The position numbers and the translations under genes were made by a program. DNA of 64,000 nucleotides from Sphingomonas sp. BK235 (lineage in GTDB: Bacteria; Pseudomonadota; Alphaproteobacteria; Sphingomonadales; Sphingomonadaceae), in contig NZ_SLXN01000001.1 of the NCBI RefSeq assembly GCF_004345855.1, forward strand, positions 124,001 to 188,000, read 5' to 3'. The notes beneath the pieces are model-generated. The model was not told the DNA's origin and made no database searches. It worked only from the letters and a program-made list of their open reading frames with translations. This document shows, piece by piece, positions 1 to 8,934 of the stretch. Every line of letters begins with the position of its first letter. Positions within the stretch are counted from its first letter, which is position 1.

Positions 1-1
1 C

Positions 2-385
2 ACCAATCACGCGCGCTTCGTCGACGCACCCGGTTTCGATCGCATCCCCAACGCGCTGGAGAATGCGGCGTCGCTCGGCGTGACCGCGACGGCCGCGCCG
101 TGGACGGCCGCCGTGCGCCTGCGGCGGATCGGACCGCGACCGCTCGTCGAGGACGGCAGCGTGCGCGGGGCGGCAACCTTGGTCGCGAACGCCCGCGTCG
201 CGCACAGCTTCGGCAGGGTGGAGGCGTCGCTCGACCTTCTCAACGTCCTCGACAGCCGTCGTGCGGACGCCGATTATTTCTACGCGTCGCGTCTTCCCGG
301 CGAGCCGCTGGGCGGTATCGAAGGGGTGCATGCCCGCGCCGTGGAACCGCGCCAGGCACGGGTCGCGCTGCGGCTCCAGCTGTGA
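2..385 (+). CDS. TonB-dependent receptor, C-terminal fragment (gene starts before window)
   Basis: Only the last ~127 codons are present; the open frame runs in from the left edge. The stretch LDLLNVLDSRRADADYFYAS followed by RLPGEP and a VEPRQARVAL tail is the standard ending of TonB-dependent outer-membrane receptors, where the final beta strands and the extracellular loop before them carry an 'NVxD...YFYxSRLPGEP...EPR' pattern. The protein would form an outer-membrane barrel importing a TonB-energised ligand, but the ligand cannot be told from this part. It ends in LRLQL rather than the usual terminal aromatic residue. The next gene is on the opposite strand, so this is the 3' end of its transcription unit. 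Confidence 0.85.
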   Translation, partial: TNHARFVDAPGFDRIPNALENAASLGVTATAAPWTAAVRLRRIGPRPLVEDGSVRGAATLVANARVAHSFGRVEASLDLLNVLDSRRADADYFYASRLPGEPLGGIEGVHARAVEPRQARVALRLQL

Positions 386-541
386 CCCGCGCAAACCGAA
401 CAGCCGCGATGCGAGAGGCGTCCGACCCTCTCTACGCGCTCGATTGTGACGGAGCGCAGATCGACGGGTGTTCCGAGGCGCGGCCGGCGGTCGGCGCCGT
501 CCCGCTGATGGCCGTACCGCTCATCGCGGCTGGCCCGCGCG

Positions 542-949
542 TTAGAGAGACACATGCTCCAGGTGGCGCATGACCAGGCTCTGCTCGTCGCGCATCTGCT
601 CCTCCATCATCCGCCAGATCCGCGCCGCCGCGGCGCGGTAGCCCGCCCAATCGGCTGCGATCGTCGCCTCGGTCCAGTCGGCGACATGCTGGTTCGACAC
701 CAGCCGATTGGCCGCGAAGGATTGCTGCAGCGCGACCATGTCGCGCGCCGAGGCGTAGGTCGCTCCCACCAGCATGCGCGGCACCACCACCTGGTTGATG
801 AAGCGGCTGCGCTCGATGCTGATCTGGCTCAGCGCGGTGCGCGCTTTCTCGAGATCGTCGATCGCCGGCACGTCGGCCGCGCACAGCCGCTGGATGACGG
901 CGAGCCCATGCTCGATCCGCCGGTGATAATCCTTGAGTGTCCGCAACAT
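542..949 (-). CDS. Small alpha-helical protein of unknown function
   Basis: 135 residues with no signal peptide or membrane segment. The composition is strongly helical, with several heptad-like stretches. It contains HRRIEHG near the N-terminus and MRHLEH near the C-terminus, with acidic residues between (MEEQMRDEQ). A four-helix bundle of hemerythrin-like type is imaginable from the spaced His and Glu residues, but the full set of metal-ligand motifs cannot be placed, so I give no function. It is convergent with the receptor fragment (156 bp gap) and 75 bp upstream of the following minus-strand gene's stop on the other side. Codon use matches its neighbours. Confidence 0.6.
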   Translation of the reverse strand: MLRTLKDYHRRIEHGLAVIQRLCAADVPAIDDLEKARTALSQISIERSRFINQVVVPRMLVGATYASARDMVALQQSFAANRLVSNQHVADWTEATIAADWAGYRAAAARIWRMMEEQMRDEQSLVMRHLEHVSL

Positions 950-1024
950 GTCGTCGTGATGGCCCCCGTTCCCCGCGGCTGACCTAGATCAGGACGCGCC
1001 GTGGCGGCAAGGGCGGGCGGGGCA

Positions 1025-2074
1025 CTAGATCGCGCCGCGCTCCGCCGCGGGAACGATGCCGTCCGCGACGAGGCGGTGAAGCGCGTCGACATGTCCCTCG
1101 TCGCGCGCGCCCTCCGATGCCGATGTCATCACCACCGTCAGCCGCAGGTCGGGCAGGACATACACCATCTGCCCGCCATAGCCCCAGGCGTAGCGCAGCG
1201 GATGTGCGCCCACCGTGCCGACGAACCAGCCATAGCCATAGCGTCCGCCGCTCCACGGCGACGTGGCGCGCGGCGTCCAGCTCTGCGCGATCCAGTCGGC
1301 GGAGAGGATCCGCTTGCCGTCGACGACGCCGCCCAAGCGGTACAGCTCGCCGAAGCGCGCCAGTGCGCGCGGCGACAGACGCATGTCGTTGCCGCCGAAG
1401 TAGATCCCTTGCGGGTCGGTGGGCCAGGCGGGGATGGCGATACCGAGCGGCTCGCCCAGCCAGGCGCGCGCGAGCTGGAGCGTGCTGCGCCCGGTCGCGC
1501 GCGTCAGCATCGCGGAGAGCAGGTGCGTGTTCCCGGTCGAGTAGAGCATCGCGCCGCCGGGCGCATCGACGAAGGGGCGCGCCAGTGCGGCGCGCACCCA
1601 GTTGGGGCTCGACACCCAGCGCCCGTAATAAGCGCCCGACGTGCGCTCCAGCCCGGCCTGCATCGACAGCAGATTGCCCACCGTCACGCGCGCCAGCCGC
1701 GGGTCGCCGTTCGGAGGGGCGTCGCGGCGGAGCACCGCCAGGATCGGCTGATCGACCCCCGAGAGCACGCCGCGATCGATCGCGATCCCGACCAGCGCCG
1801 ACATCACCGACTTGGAGGCGGACTTGACGTTGACCGGCTGATCGAGCGGCGGGCCGCCGTTGAACCGATGCTCCGCCAGCGTCCTGCCGTCGCGCAGCAC
1901 GAGCAGGGCACGCAGCCGCGGGAGACGCGTCGCGGCCGCGACGGTGCGCTGCATCGCGCCGGGATCGAGCCCCTGCGTCGGCGCGGTAGGAGCGTCGCGC
2001 GGCGCGCTGTTGCCCGGCGCGGGCGCGCCGCAGCCCATGAGCAGGACCAGCGTCGCACCCGCGATCGCGCGCAT
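1025..2074 (-). CDS. Serine hydrolase, class C beta-lactamase/penicillin-binding-protein fold, lipoprotein
   Basis: 349 residues. It carries the active-site triad of the family: SASK (SxxK nucleophile and general base), YSTGN (YxN-like) and a C-terminal GYGGQ in the HxG/KTG position. The N-terminus MRAIAGATLVLLMGCGAP is a lipoprotein signal with a lipobox Cys, so it should be membrane-anchored in the periplasm. A longer frame opens at 2173, but that start would overlap the upstream dehydrogenase by 38 bases and put 33 non-signal residues before the lipobox, so ATG at 2074 is preferred. Members of this family include esterases, D-aminopeptidases and peptidoglycan hydrolases; the substrate is unknown. 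It follows the alcohol dehydrogenase on the same strand with a 61 bp gap. Confidence 0.85.
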   Translation of the reverse strand: MRAIAGATLVLLMGCGAPAPGNSAPRDAPTAPTQGLDPGAMQRTVAAATRLPRLRALLVLRDGRTLAEHRFNGGPPLDQPVNVKSASKSVMSALVGIAIDRGVLSGVDQPILAVLRRDAPPNGDPRLARVTVGNLLSMQAGLERTSGAYYGRWVSSPNWVRAALARPFVDAPGGAMLYSTGNTHLLSAMLTRATGRSTLQLARAWLGEPLGIAIPAWPTDPQGIYFGGNDMRLSPRALARFGELYRLGGVVDGKRILSADWIAQSWTPRATSPWSGGRYGYGWFVGTVGAHPLRYAWGYGGQMVYVLPDLRLTVVMTSASEGARDEGHVDALHRLVADGIVPAAERGAI

Positions 2075-2135
2075 CGCGCCAGAGCTCACCGGACTGTCCG
2101 TTCGATCGTGCGCGGGGTGGGTGGGTCGGCGGTGC

Positions 2136-3143
2136 TCACCACTCGATCCCGATCTTGCCGAAATGGCTGGCACCCGCCTCGTGGCGGAACGCGTCGGCGA
2201 GCTGTTCCAGCGGGAAGCGGCGATCCACGACCGGGCGGATCCCGGTCGCGTCGAGCGCGCGCACCATGTCCTGCTGGTCGCGGCGGCTGCCGACGATCAG
2301 GCCCTGGAGCCGCGCCTGCTTCGCCATCAGTGCCGCGGTCGGCACCTCGCCCGCGCCACCAGTCAGCACGCCGATCAGCGAGATATGGCCGCCGATCCGC
2401 ACCGCCTCGATCGACTGCGCCAGCGTTCCCGGTCCGCCGACCTCGACGACATGGTCGATGCCGCGCCCGCCGGTCCAACGCCGCACCGTCTGCCCCCATG
2501 CCGCATCCTCGCGATAGTTGACCGTGAGGTCGGCGCCGAGCGCGCGGGCGCGCTCGAGCTTCTCCGCCGAGGAGGAGGTGATCGCGACCGTCGCCCCCAT
2601 CGCCCTGGCCAGCTGGAGCGCCCAGATCGATACACCGCCGGTGCCGAGCAGCAGCACCGTATCGCCGGGTTTGAGCTTGCCGTCGACGACCAAGGCGCGC
2701 CAGGCGGTCAGCCCCGCGGTGGTGATCGTCGCCGCCTCCACCGCGTCATAGCCGCGCGGCGCGCGCGTGAAGGCGGTCGCAGGGCGCACCACGTGATCCT
2801 GCGCGAAGCCGTCGATCCCGTCCCCGGGCGTGCGCGCGAAGTCCCCGACGCGGGGAGCGCCGTCCTGCCAGTCGGGAAAGAAACAGGACACCACCGTGTC
2901 GCCCGCGGCGAACTCGGTGACGCCCGCGCCGACGGCTTCCACGATGCCGGCGCCGTCGGCGAGCGGGATGCGGCCACCCTCCGTTGGCATTCGTCCGGTC
3001 GCGACGCCGAGGTCATGATAGTTCAGCGAGCTGCCGTGGAGCGCGACGCGGATCTCGCCCGCACCCGGCGCGCCGGGGTCGGGCCGATCGTCCAGGGTCA
3101 GTCGGTCGAGCCCGATCGGGGGCTGCAATATCATCGCCTTCAC
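2136..3143 (-). CDS. NAD(P)-dependent alcohol dehydrogenase, medium-chain (MDR) family
   Basis: 335 residues, the normal length for the family. The N-terminal GroES-like domain (about 1-125) is followed by a Rossmann domain with a dinucleotide loop LGTGGVSIWALQLA near residue 170. The catalytic-zinc signature (GHExxG with its Cys ligand) is absent, and the sequence there reads LADGAGIVEAVG. This places it with the zinc-independent or quinone-reductase-like MDR branch. SHFGKIGIEW at the C-terminus is typical of that branch. It probably oxidises or reduces an alcohol/aldehyde or enone with NAD(P)H in the cytoplasm; the substrate is unknown. It may be co-transcribed with the downstream serine hydrolase. 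Confidence 0.85.
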   Translation of the reverse strand: MKAMILQPPIGLDRLTLDDRPDPGAPGAGEIRVALHGSSLNYHDLGVATGRMPTEGGRIPLADGAGIVEAVGAGVTEFAAGDTVVSCFFPDWQDGAPRVGDFARTPGDGIDGFAQDHVVRPATAFTRAPRGYDAVEAATITTAGLTAWRALVVDGKLKPGDTVLLLGTGGVSIWALQLARAMGATVAITSSSAEKLERARALGADLTVNYREDAAWGQTVRRWTGGRGIDHVVEVGGPGTLAQSIEAVRIGGHISLIGVLTGGAGEVPTAALMAKQARLQGLIVGSRRDQQDMVRALDATGIRPVVDRRFPLEQLADAFRHEAGASHFGKIGIEW

Positions 3144-3250
3144 GCTCGGCCTCCTTGCTGGTCAGCGCGGGCAACGAACGAACCGGACGGGCTTTCCCTC
3201 GCACGCGGCGACGAGCACCGGCGCGACGAGCACCGCGCCCGCGGCGCAAG

Positions 3251-3272
3251 CCCTCTCCGCGGAAGGAGAGGG
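3251..3272. repeat. Perfect intergenic hairpin (8 bp stem, 6 nt loop)
   Basis: CCCTCTCC and GGAGAGGG flank the loop gcggaa exactly. The hairpin lies just beyond the 3' end of the small membrane-protein gene (stop at 3299, minus strand). No T-run follows on either strand, so it may be a weak terminator or a small dispersed palindrome. Confidence 0.5.
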
Positions 3273-3298
3273 CGGCGGCCGCGGTCGTGCGGCTCAGC

Positions 3299-3496
3299 TC
3301 AGCCTGAGACCAAGATGCAGTAGAGCAGAAGGGGGACGCCGATCAGCAGGATCATCATCAGCAGCTCGACATCGACGTAGCGCGCGAGCGACCGTAGCGC
3401 TGACCCGCGCCGCAGGCCGGCGCCGGCGGCGCGTTTGCCGTCGTGGGAATAAGAGGGGGCGGGCATGAGCCCGCGCGGGTCATAGCCGTCGTTCAT
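3299..3496 (-). CDS. Small single-pass membrane protein, unknown function
   Basis: 65 residues from ATG at 3496. The first ~40 residues are polar and positively charged (KRAAGAGLRR, ALRSLARY). One hydrophobic segment, LLMMILLIGVPLLLYCI, reaches almost to the C-terminus, so the likely topology is N-in with a tail-anchored helix. The frame stays open upstream to 3697, but that upstream part has poor coding character and no clear ribosome site. Small tail-anchored proteins of this shape are common and usually uncharacterised. It is a plausible gene, but short and without a recognised family. Confidence 0.45.
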   Translation of the reverse strand: MNDGYDPRGLMPAPSYSHDGKRAAGAGLRRGSALRSLARYVDVELLMMILLIGVPLLLYCILVSG

Positions 3497-3962
3497 GTCA
3501 CGGTTTCCGCTTGCTCGAGGTGGCGGACGCGAGGGGCGTCCAGCGCGATCAGGTCGGAAGGTCCCGAGCTCGAGCGGCCACGCCCTCGAACTCGGGCTAA
3601 CCGCGTGCGGCGAGTTGGCCCGCGTGGTTGCGAAACCGCTGAAATTGAACAGCGAACGACATGAAGACAATATGTCGCCGCGGCTCCTCGACGTCAAGGT
3701 GACGGCCTAACTTGCGTCATGGATGTTGTCCGTTTTTCTGGCCTGATCGTGTGACAAACAGTGAGATGCACGCAGGCGGCGCTCTGTTGAGGGCGCGGCG
3801 CTTCTGTGACCTCAACTCCTTCTCGATCGACGGCGATCGGCTACTTGGCGTGTCACGCGCGTCGTCGCCGCATGCGGTCCGCGCGAACCATACCGCCCCG
3901 GCGCGATTGACAGCCCGCGCCCGCGCCGCGACACCCAAGCGGCGGAGAGAAAAGGAGGAACA
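3497..3962. other. 466 bp intergenic region upstream of the GH2 gene
   Basis: No supported gene. It holds an imperfect hairpin at 3563-3596 (12 bp arms with one mismatch, 10 nt loop). A stretch around 3630-3780 is clearly less GC-rich than its surroundings, as expected of a promoter region. A very strong ribosome site (AAAGGAGG) lies 5 bases before the GH2 ATG at 3963. No confident -35/-10 pair can be named. Confidence 0.5.
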
Positions 3963-6900
3963 ATGCGCGGCCGACACAGAGCGACCAGCATCCTCGTCGG
4001 TGCCCTCGGCGCCCTCGCTCTCGCCTCCACGGCAGTGGCGCAGCCGGCTTCCCCCGCCGACGCGGGTGCGCCGTCGACCGAGACGATCATGCTCTCCGGC
4101 CACGGCCCAGAGGATGCCGTGCCCTGGGACTTCACGATCGACACGGGCCGTCGCGCCGGCGAGCGCGCGACGATCCCCGTTCCGTCCAACTGGCAGCAGC
4201 ACGGCTTCGGCACCTATGCCTTCGGCCAGACCGACGGCCCGCGCAGCGGCGGGCGCGCCACCTATCGCCGAAGGTTCGCGGTCCCGCTCGCCTGGAAGGA
4301 TCGTCGCGTCCGCCTGATCTTCGACGGCGTGATGACCGACGCGCGCGTGACGGTGAACGGCACGTTGGCGGGCGCGGTCCACCAGGGTGGCTTCTACCGC
4401 TTCGGCTATGACGTCAGCCGGCTGGTGCGCTACGGCGGCGACAATGTCGTCGAGGTGGAGGTATCGGAAGCCTCCGCCAACGCCGACACCGAGCGCGCCG
4501 AGCGGCACGGCGACTATTGGAACTTCGGCGGCATCTTCCGCCCCGTCCGGCTGGAGGCGACGCCGCCGCAGGCGATCGCGCACAGCGCGGTCGACGCGCA
4601 GGCGAGCGGCGCGCTCACCGTCGACGTCACCCTCGCCGCGCCGCGCACCGTCACCCGCCTCGTCGGACAGGTGGTGGACGCGGCGGGGCGGGCGGTCGGC
4701 GCGCCGTTCGCGGCGCCGGTACCGCCCGGCGGCGCGGGCAGCGTGCGGCTGGCGACGCGGATCGACTCGCCGCGGCGCTGGACCGCCGAGACCCCGACGC
4801 TCTACGGGCTGGTGCTCACGCTGTTCGAGGGCGAGCGCGCGGTGCATCGCACCCGCGAGCGCTTCGGCTTCCGCACCTTCGAGGTGCGCGCCGGCGACGG
4901 ACTCTACCTCAACGGCCAGCGCGTGCTGCTCAAGGGCGTGAACCGGCACAGCTTCCGCCCCGACACCGCGCGCGCGCTCACCCGCCGCGACAATTACGAC
5001 GACGTGCGGCTGATCCGCGCGATGAACATGAACGCGGTGCGGATGTCGCATTATCCCCCCGACGAGTCCTTCCTGGAGGCGTGCGACGAACTGGGCCTGT
5101 ACGTGCTCGACGAACTCAGCGGCTGGCAACACGCGCACGACACCGACGTGGGGCGGCGACTGGTGCGCGAGATGGTCGAGCGCGACGTCAACCATCCCAG
5201 CATCGTTCTGTGGGACAATGGCAACGAGGGCGGGTTCAACCGCGAGCTCGACGGCGACTTCGCGCTCTACGACCCGCAGCGCCGTCGCGTGATGCACCCG
5301 TGGGAGCTGCACGACGGCGTCGACACGCGCCATTATCCCGATTTCGCCGACCTCACGCGGCGGCTCGCCGGCCCGAATCTGCTCATGCCGACCGAGTTCA
5401 TGCACGGCCTCTTCGACGGCGGCGGGGGCGCGGGCTTCGAGGATTATTGGACCGCGCTGTCGCGCTCGCCGCGCGGTGCGGGCGGTTTCGTCTGGGTGTT
5501 CGCGGACGAGGGGATCGCACGCACCGACCGGGGCGGGGCGCTGGACAATTTCGGCACCAACGCGCCCGACGGCCTGGTCGACGCGCGCCATCGCAAGGAG
5601 CCGAGTTTCTATACCATCAAGGACGTGCTCGCCCCGGTCCAGATCGCGCCGCCACGGCTCGACGCCGGCTTCACCGGCGCGCTGACCGTCGACAATCATT
5701 ATGATTTCACCGCGCTCGACGCCGTGGATTTCCGGTGGCGCCTGCTGGCCTTCCCGTCCGCGCCGGGCAAGGGACGGGAGCCGCGCACAGTGCGGCAGGG
5801 TCAGGCGCGGACGGCGGTGGCACCGCACGCGCGGGGCGAGCTGCGGCTGGCGCTGCCCGACGACTGGCGCGCGGCCGACGCTTTGTCGCTCACCGCGACG
5901 CGCGGCGACGACGCGCTATGGACCTGGGTATGGCCGGTCGAACGGCCCGCCACGCCGGTCGCCCGCGGCAGCGCGGGCGGCGCGCCGCCGACCGCGACGC
6001 GTGACGGGGCGGACTGGGTACTTGCCGCGGGCGACGTCACCGCGCGCTTCGATGGCAGCTCCGGGCTGCTCACCGGCGTGACGCGGCGCGGACGCCCCGT
6101 CGCGGTCGCCAACGGCCCGCGGCTCGTCGCCACCGGCGCGCGCGTCGACACCCCACCGGCGTGGCGCGAGCTGATCGAGGCGGCCGGGCTGTGGCGCGCC
6201 GCCGAACCGGCTTTGGCGAACGTGATCGAGGTGCTCACCTCCGACCCGCGGCGCGAGGGCTGGGTGGGCTATCGCCTCGAGGTGTCGAGCGACGGCACCG
6301 ACTGGCGCACCCTCTATGACGGCAAGCGCAAGCCGGGCGATCCCAAGCGGTTCCTGCTCGCCCCGCAGCGGGTCGCGGCGGTGCGGATCAGCGGGCTGGC
6401 CGTATCCGAGGGGGCGCTGCCCCGGATCACCGCGGTGCGCGTCGCGCACGAGGCCACGCGGTTCGCGCCGCGCGCGGACGCGCCGCTGCGGCTGAGCGCG
6501 GGGCAGGCGCGCGATCCCGCGACCGGCGCGCCCTCCGCCTGGCTCGAGGCGAGCGGGGCGGGCGGCCTCGACCGCGCGCGTTGGACGCTCGCGCGCGACG
6601 GGACGCTGTCGCTCGACTATCGTTACGCTTTGTCGGGCCGGTACGAATATCACGGGATCAGCTTCGACGCGGCGCTGGCCGATGTCGCGACGGTGGAAGC
6701 ACTCGCCGAGGGGCCGCGGCCGGTGTGGCAGAACCGGCTGCGCGGCAACGCGCTCGGCGTCCACCGGCTCGCGGGCCGCGGCGACGCGGCGGTACCGCTT
6801 CCCGAGCGCGCCGGCTATTTCGCGGGCGTGCGCTGGGCGCGGTTCGACGCGGCGGCGGGCAAGGGCGACTGGAGCGTGACCAGCGCGACGCCGACCTATC

Positions 6901-7094
6901 TGCGCCTCGGCACGCGGTTGAACGACTATCCCACCACCACCGCGGACTATCCACCCGGCGACGTCTCGTTCCTCGGCGCGATCCCCGCGATGGGATCGAA
7001 GTTCATCACCGCCGCCGCCTCCGGCCCGAGCGGCGAGCCCGCGCGCGCGGACGGCAGCTATGCGGGCACGCTGACCTTCTCCTTCAAGGATTGA
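3963..7094 (+). CDS. Glycoside hydrolase family 2 (beta-galactosidase-like), secreted
   Basis: 1043 residues with a signal peptide ending near AVAQPA, so it is exported to the periplasm. Domain order is the GH2 one: sugar-binding jelly roll (about 80-200), immunoglobulin-like domain (about 200-300), then the TIM barrel. The barrel begins with the family signature NRHSFRPDTARALT and continues MNMNAVRMSHYPPDESFLEA. The acid/base Glu is in WDNGNEGG (about residue 420) and the probable nucleophile Glu in MPTEFMHG (about 478). Residues ~715-810 (SSDGTDWRTLYDG and flanks) resemble a coagulation-factor 5/8-type binding module, followed by a large beta C-terminal domain. The start is fixed by AAAGGAGG 5 bases upstream. 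The sugar substrate could be a beta-galactoside, but GH2 also includes mannosidases and glucuronidases. Confidence 0.9.
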   Translation: MRGRHRATSILVGALGALALASTAVAQPASPADAGAPSTETIMLSGHGPEDAVPWDFTIDTGRRAGERATIPVPSNWQQHGFGTYAFGQTDGPRSGGRATYRRRFAVPLAWKDRRVRLIFDGVMTDARVTVNGTLAGAVHQGGFYRFGYDVSRLVRYGGDNVVEVEVSEASANADTERAERHGDYWNFGGIFRPVRLEATPPQAIAHSAVDAQASGALTVDVTLAAPRTVTRLVGQVVDAAGRAVGAPFAAPVPPGGAGSVRLATRIDSPRRWTAETPTLYGLVLTLFEGERAVHRTRERFGFRTFEVRAGDGLYLNGQRVLLKGVNRHSFRPDTARALTRRDNYDDVRLIRAMNMNAVRMSHYPPDESFLEACDELGLYVLDELSGWQHAHDTDVGRRLVREMVERDVNHPSIVLWDNGNEGGFNRELDGDFALYDPQRRRVMHPWELHDGVDTRHYPDFADLTRRLAGPNLLMPTEFMHGLFDGGGGAGFEDYWTALSRSPRGAGGFVWVFADEGIARTDRGGALDNFGTNAPDGLVDARHRKEPSFYTIKDVLAPVQIAPPRLDAGFTGALTVDNHYDFTALDAVDFRWRLLAFPSAPGKGREPRTVRQGQARTAVAPHARGELRLALPDDWRAADALSLTATRGDDALWTWVWPVERPATPVARGSAGGAPPTATRDGADWVLAAGDVTARFDGSSGLLTGVTRRGRPVAVANGPRLVATGARVDTPPAWRELIEAAGLWRAAEPALANVIEVLTSDPRREGWVGYRLEVSSDGTDWRTLYDGKRKPGDPKRFLLAPQRVAAVRISGLAVSEGALPRITAVRVAHEATRFAPRADAPLRLSAGQARDPATGAPSAWLEASGAGGLDRARWTLARDGTLSLDYRYALSGRYEYHGISFDAALADVATVEALAEGPRPVWQNRLRGNALGVHRLAGRGDAAVPLPERAGYFAGVRWARFDAAAGKGDWSVTSATPTYLRLGTRLNDYPTTTADYPPGDVSFLGAIPAMGSKFITAAASGPSGEPARADGSYAGTLTFSFKD

Positions 7095-7165
7095 GGCGAG
7101 GGCGAGGGAACGTCGCGGAGCGCCGGGTCTTTGATGATCGGGACGGAGGCGAGGAGCAGGCCATC

Positions 7166-7768
7166 ATGATGTCGCAACGGGCGCGCGGACTCGCGCTGCT
7201 GCTGGTCGCCGGCTCGGTCGCGGCGTGTCAGCGTGAGCAACCCGCCGCCGACACCCCGTCCGCGCCCGCGACGTCCTCCGCCGAGGCCAAAGCCACACCC
7301 GCGCCGACGCCGTCGTCATCGAGTACCGCGCCGGTCAGCGCGGCACGGGATATCGCCGCGCTGACGGGGCAATGGCGGGTGACGCGGCTGGCGGTCGGAG
7401 ACGGGGTACAGGCGCTCGCGGCGGACGATCCCGCTTACGTCGGGCAGCGGCTCGTGCTCGGCACCGATCGCTTCGCCTGGGCGACGCCGCGCGCATCGGG
7501 GGCGACGCTGAGCGACGTGTGCGACGGGCCGGCGCTCGCGCCGTTGCCGGAACCGGGCGCGGGCGCCGAGCAACGCCAGCACGCGACCGCGCTGGCGCGG
7601 CTCGGGGTGACGAAGGCCGACGCGCTCGCGGTCGAGTGCGATCGCGGCACATGGGGACCCGAGGCAGCGGGCGGCGCGATCCTGTTCCCCGCGGGCGACG
7701 ACCGGCTGGCGATGAGCTGGTACGACGGCGGCATGCTGCTGCTGGTGCGCGAGCCCGATCTGCGCTAG
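7166..7768 (+). CDS. Putative lipoprotein of unknown function
   Basis: 200 residues from ATG 7166 (or the adjacent ATG 7169), with GAGGAGCAGG just upstream. LLVAGSVAACQ is a clear lipoprotein signal and lipobox. A low-complexity Ala/Pro/Ser/Thr linker (about residues 25-60) follows, then a globular domain beginning LTGQWRVTRLAVGDG. That opening resembles lipocalin-like or META-type 'how much remains' domains, but no specific family can be assigned. Two Cys (SDVCDG and VECDRG) could form a disulfide. It lies 71 bp after the GH2 gene on the same strand and may be co-transcribed. Confidence 0.7.
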   Translation: MMSQRARGLALLLVAGSVAACQREQPAADTPSAPATSSAEAKATPAPTPSSSSTAPVSAARDIAALTGQWRVTRLAVGDGVQALAADDPAYVGQRLVLGTDRFAWATPRASGATLSDVCDGPALAPLPEPGAGAEQRQHATALARLGVTKADALAVECDRGTWGPEAAGGAILFPAGDDRLAMSWYDGGMLLLVREPDLR

Positions 7769-7773
7769 CTCCG

Positions 7774-8802
7774 CTACAGCGCCACCTCGCGTCGTTCCGC
7801 CGCGCTGCGCAACCCGGCGTCGAGCACCTCCATCACCGCCAGCGCCTCGTGCGCGGGGACGGGGTTGGGCGCCTCCCCGCGCACCGCCGCGGCCAGCGCC
7901 TCCCAGAAGAGCCGGTAATCGCCGCGCAGGTTGGGATGCGCCCGCGCCGCACCCTGATCGTCACCGGGCGTCAGCCATCCCTCGCGCGCGTCATGCCCCC
8001 AATCGTCGCCGCCGGGCGCGCGTCCGGCCAGCGTCGCGGCCTCCTGCGGATCGAGCCCGTGCTTGATCCAGCTCGCGCGCGTGCCATGGACCGCGAACCG
8101 CAGCGCATGATCGGCGGCGAGCTTGGTCGAATGCAGCGTCACGCGCCGGTCCGGATAGCGCAGCGTCGCGCGGAAATAATCGGGCGCGGGGGCGTCGGCG
8201 CGCAGCGCGGCGAGATCGGCGTGGACCGCGAGCGGGCGGCCGAACAGCAGCAAGGCCTGGTCGACCAGATGCGGCCCCAAATCGAGCCACGATCCACCCG
8301 CGCGCGCCTCCTTCCACACCGCCGCGGCGCTCGGCCGCCAGCGATCGAAGCGGCTCTCCATCGTCGCCACCTCGCCGAGCGTGCCGTCGCGCAACAGCGC
8401 GCGCAGCGTGAGGAAATCCGCGTCCCAGCGGCGATTGTGGAAGACCGACAGCAGTCGCCCCGCCGACTCCGCCGCGGCGACGATCCGCCGCGCGTCGCCG
8501 AGCGAGGTGGCGAACGGCTTGTCGACCAGCACGTGCCGCCCCGCCGCCAGCGCCGCGATCGCGTGCTCGGCGTGGAGCGCGTCGGGGCTCGACACGATCA
8601 CCAACTCGATATCGGGCTCGGCGAGCAGCGCCTCCACGGTCGGCACCACGCGCATCGTCGGCAGGTCGGCTTGAACCTTGGCAGGGTCGCGCGACACCAC
8701 CGCGCGCAGCGCCAGCCCCGGGGTGGCCGCGACATAGGGCGCGTGAAAGGCCCGGCCGCCGAGGCCATAGCCGATCAGTCCCACTCCGATCATCCTCGTC
8801 AT
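7774..8802 (-). CDS. Gfo/Idh/MocA family NAD(P)-dependent oxidoreductase
   Basis: 342 residues. The N-terminal Rossmann fold begins IGVGLIGYGLGGRAFHAPY. The conserved DKP (LVDKPFATS) supplies the catalytic Lys of the family. The C-terminal alpha/beta domain contains GGSWLDLGPHLVDQ, with the catalytic His in the LGPH position. Such enzymes oxidise or reduce sugars and sugar derivatives such as glucose, inositol or 3-keto-glycosides in the cytoplasm. The sequence alone does not give the substrate. It is convergent with the lipoprotein gene (5 bp gap) and may act on sugars released by the adjacent GH2 enzyme. Confidence 0.9.
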   Translation of the reverse strand: MTRMIGVGLIGYGLGGRAFHAPYVAATPGLALRAVVSRDPAKVQADLPTMRVVPTVEALLAEPDIELVIVSSPDALHAEHAIAALAAGRHVLVDKPFATSLGDARRIVAAAESAGRLLSVFHNRRWDADFLTLRALLRDGTLGEVATMESRFDRWRPSAAAVWKEARAGGSWLDLGPHLVDQALLLFGRPLAVHADLAALRADAPAPDYFRATLRYPDRRVTLHSTKLAADHALRFAVHGTRASWIKHGLDPQEAATLAGRAPGGDDWGHDAREGWLTPGDDQGAARAHPNLRGDYRLFWEALAAAVRGEAPNPVPAHEALAVMEVLDAGLRSAAERREVAL

Positions 8803-8934
8803 GACGCTCTCTCCCGGCTCGGCCGCTGCGACGATGGGCGCGCGCGGCGCGTCAGATCAAGAGGGGGCGACGCCGGCGTCGATCGCGGGGCGGCTCTTTA
8901 GCCGGTCTAGAGAGTTTGCGCCCAAGAGGATGGC

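Noticed and set aside
1025..2173. Longer start of the serine hydrolase at 2173
   Set aside because: It would overlap the upstream dehydrogenase gene by 38 bases and place 33 residues before a complete lipoprotein signal. ATG 2074 is preferred.
3563..3596. Rho-independent terminator upstream of the GH2 gene
   Set aside because: The 12 bp imperfect stem is real, but no T-run follows on either strand and no gene ends just before it.
3717..5828. Very long open frame (703 codons) antisense to the GH2 gene
   Set aside because: High GC content opens long antisense frames. Its translation is Arg/Ala/His-rich low-complexity sequence with no motifs, while the GH2 frame carries all family signatures.
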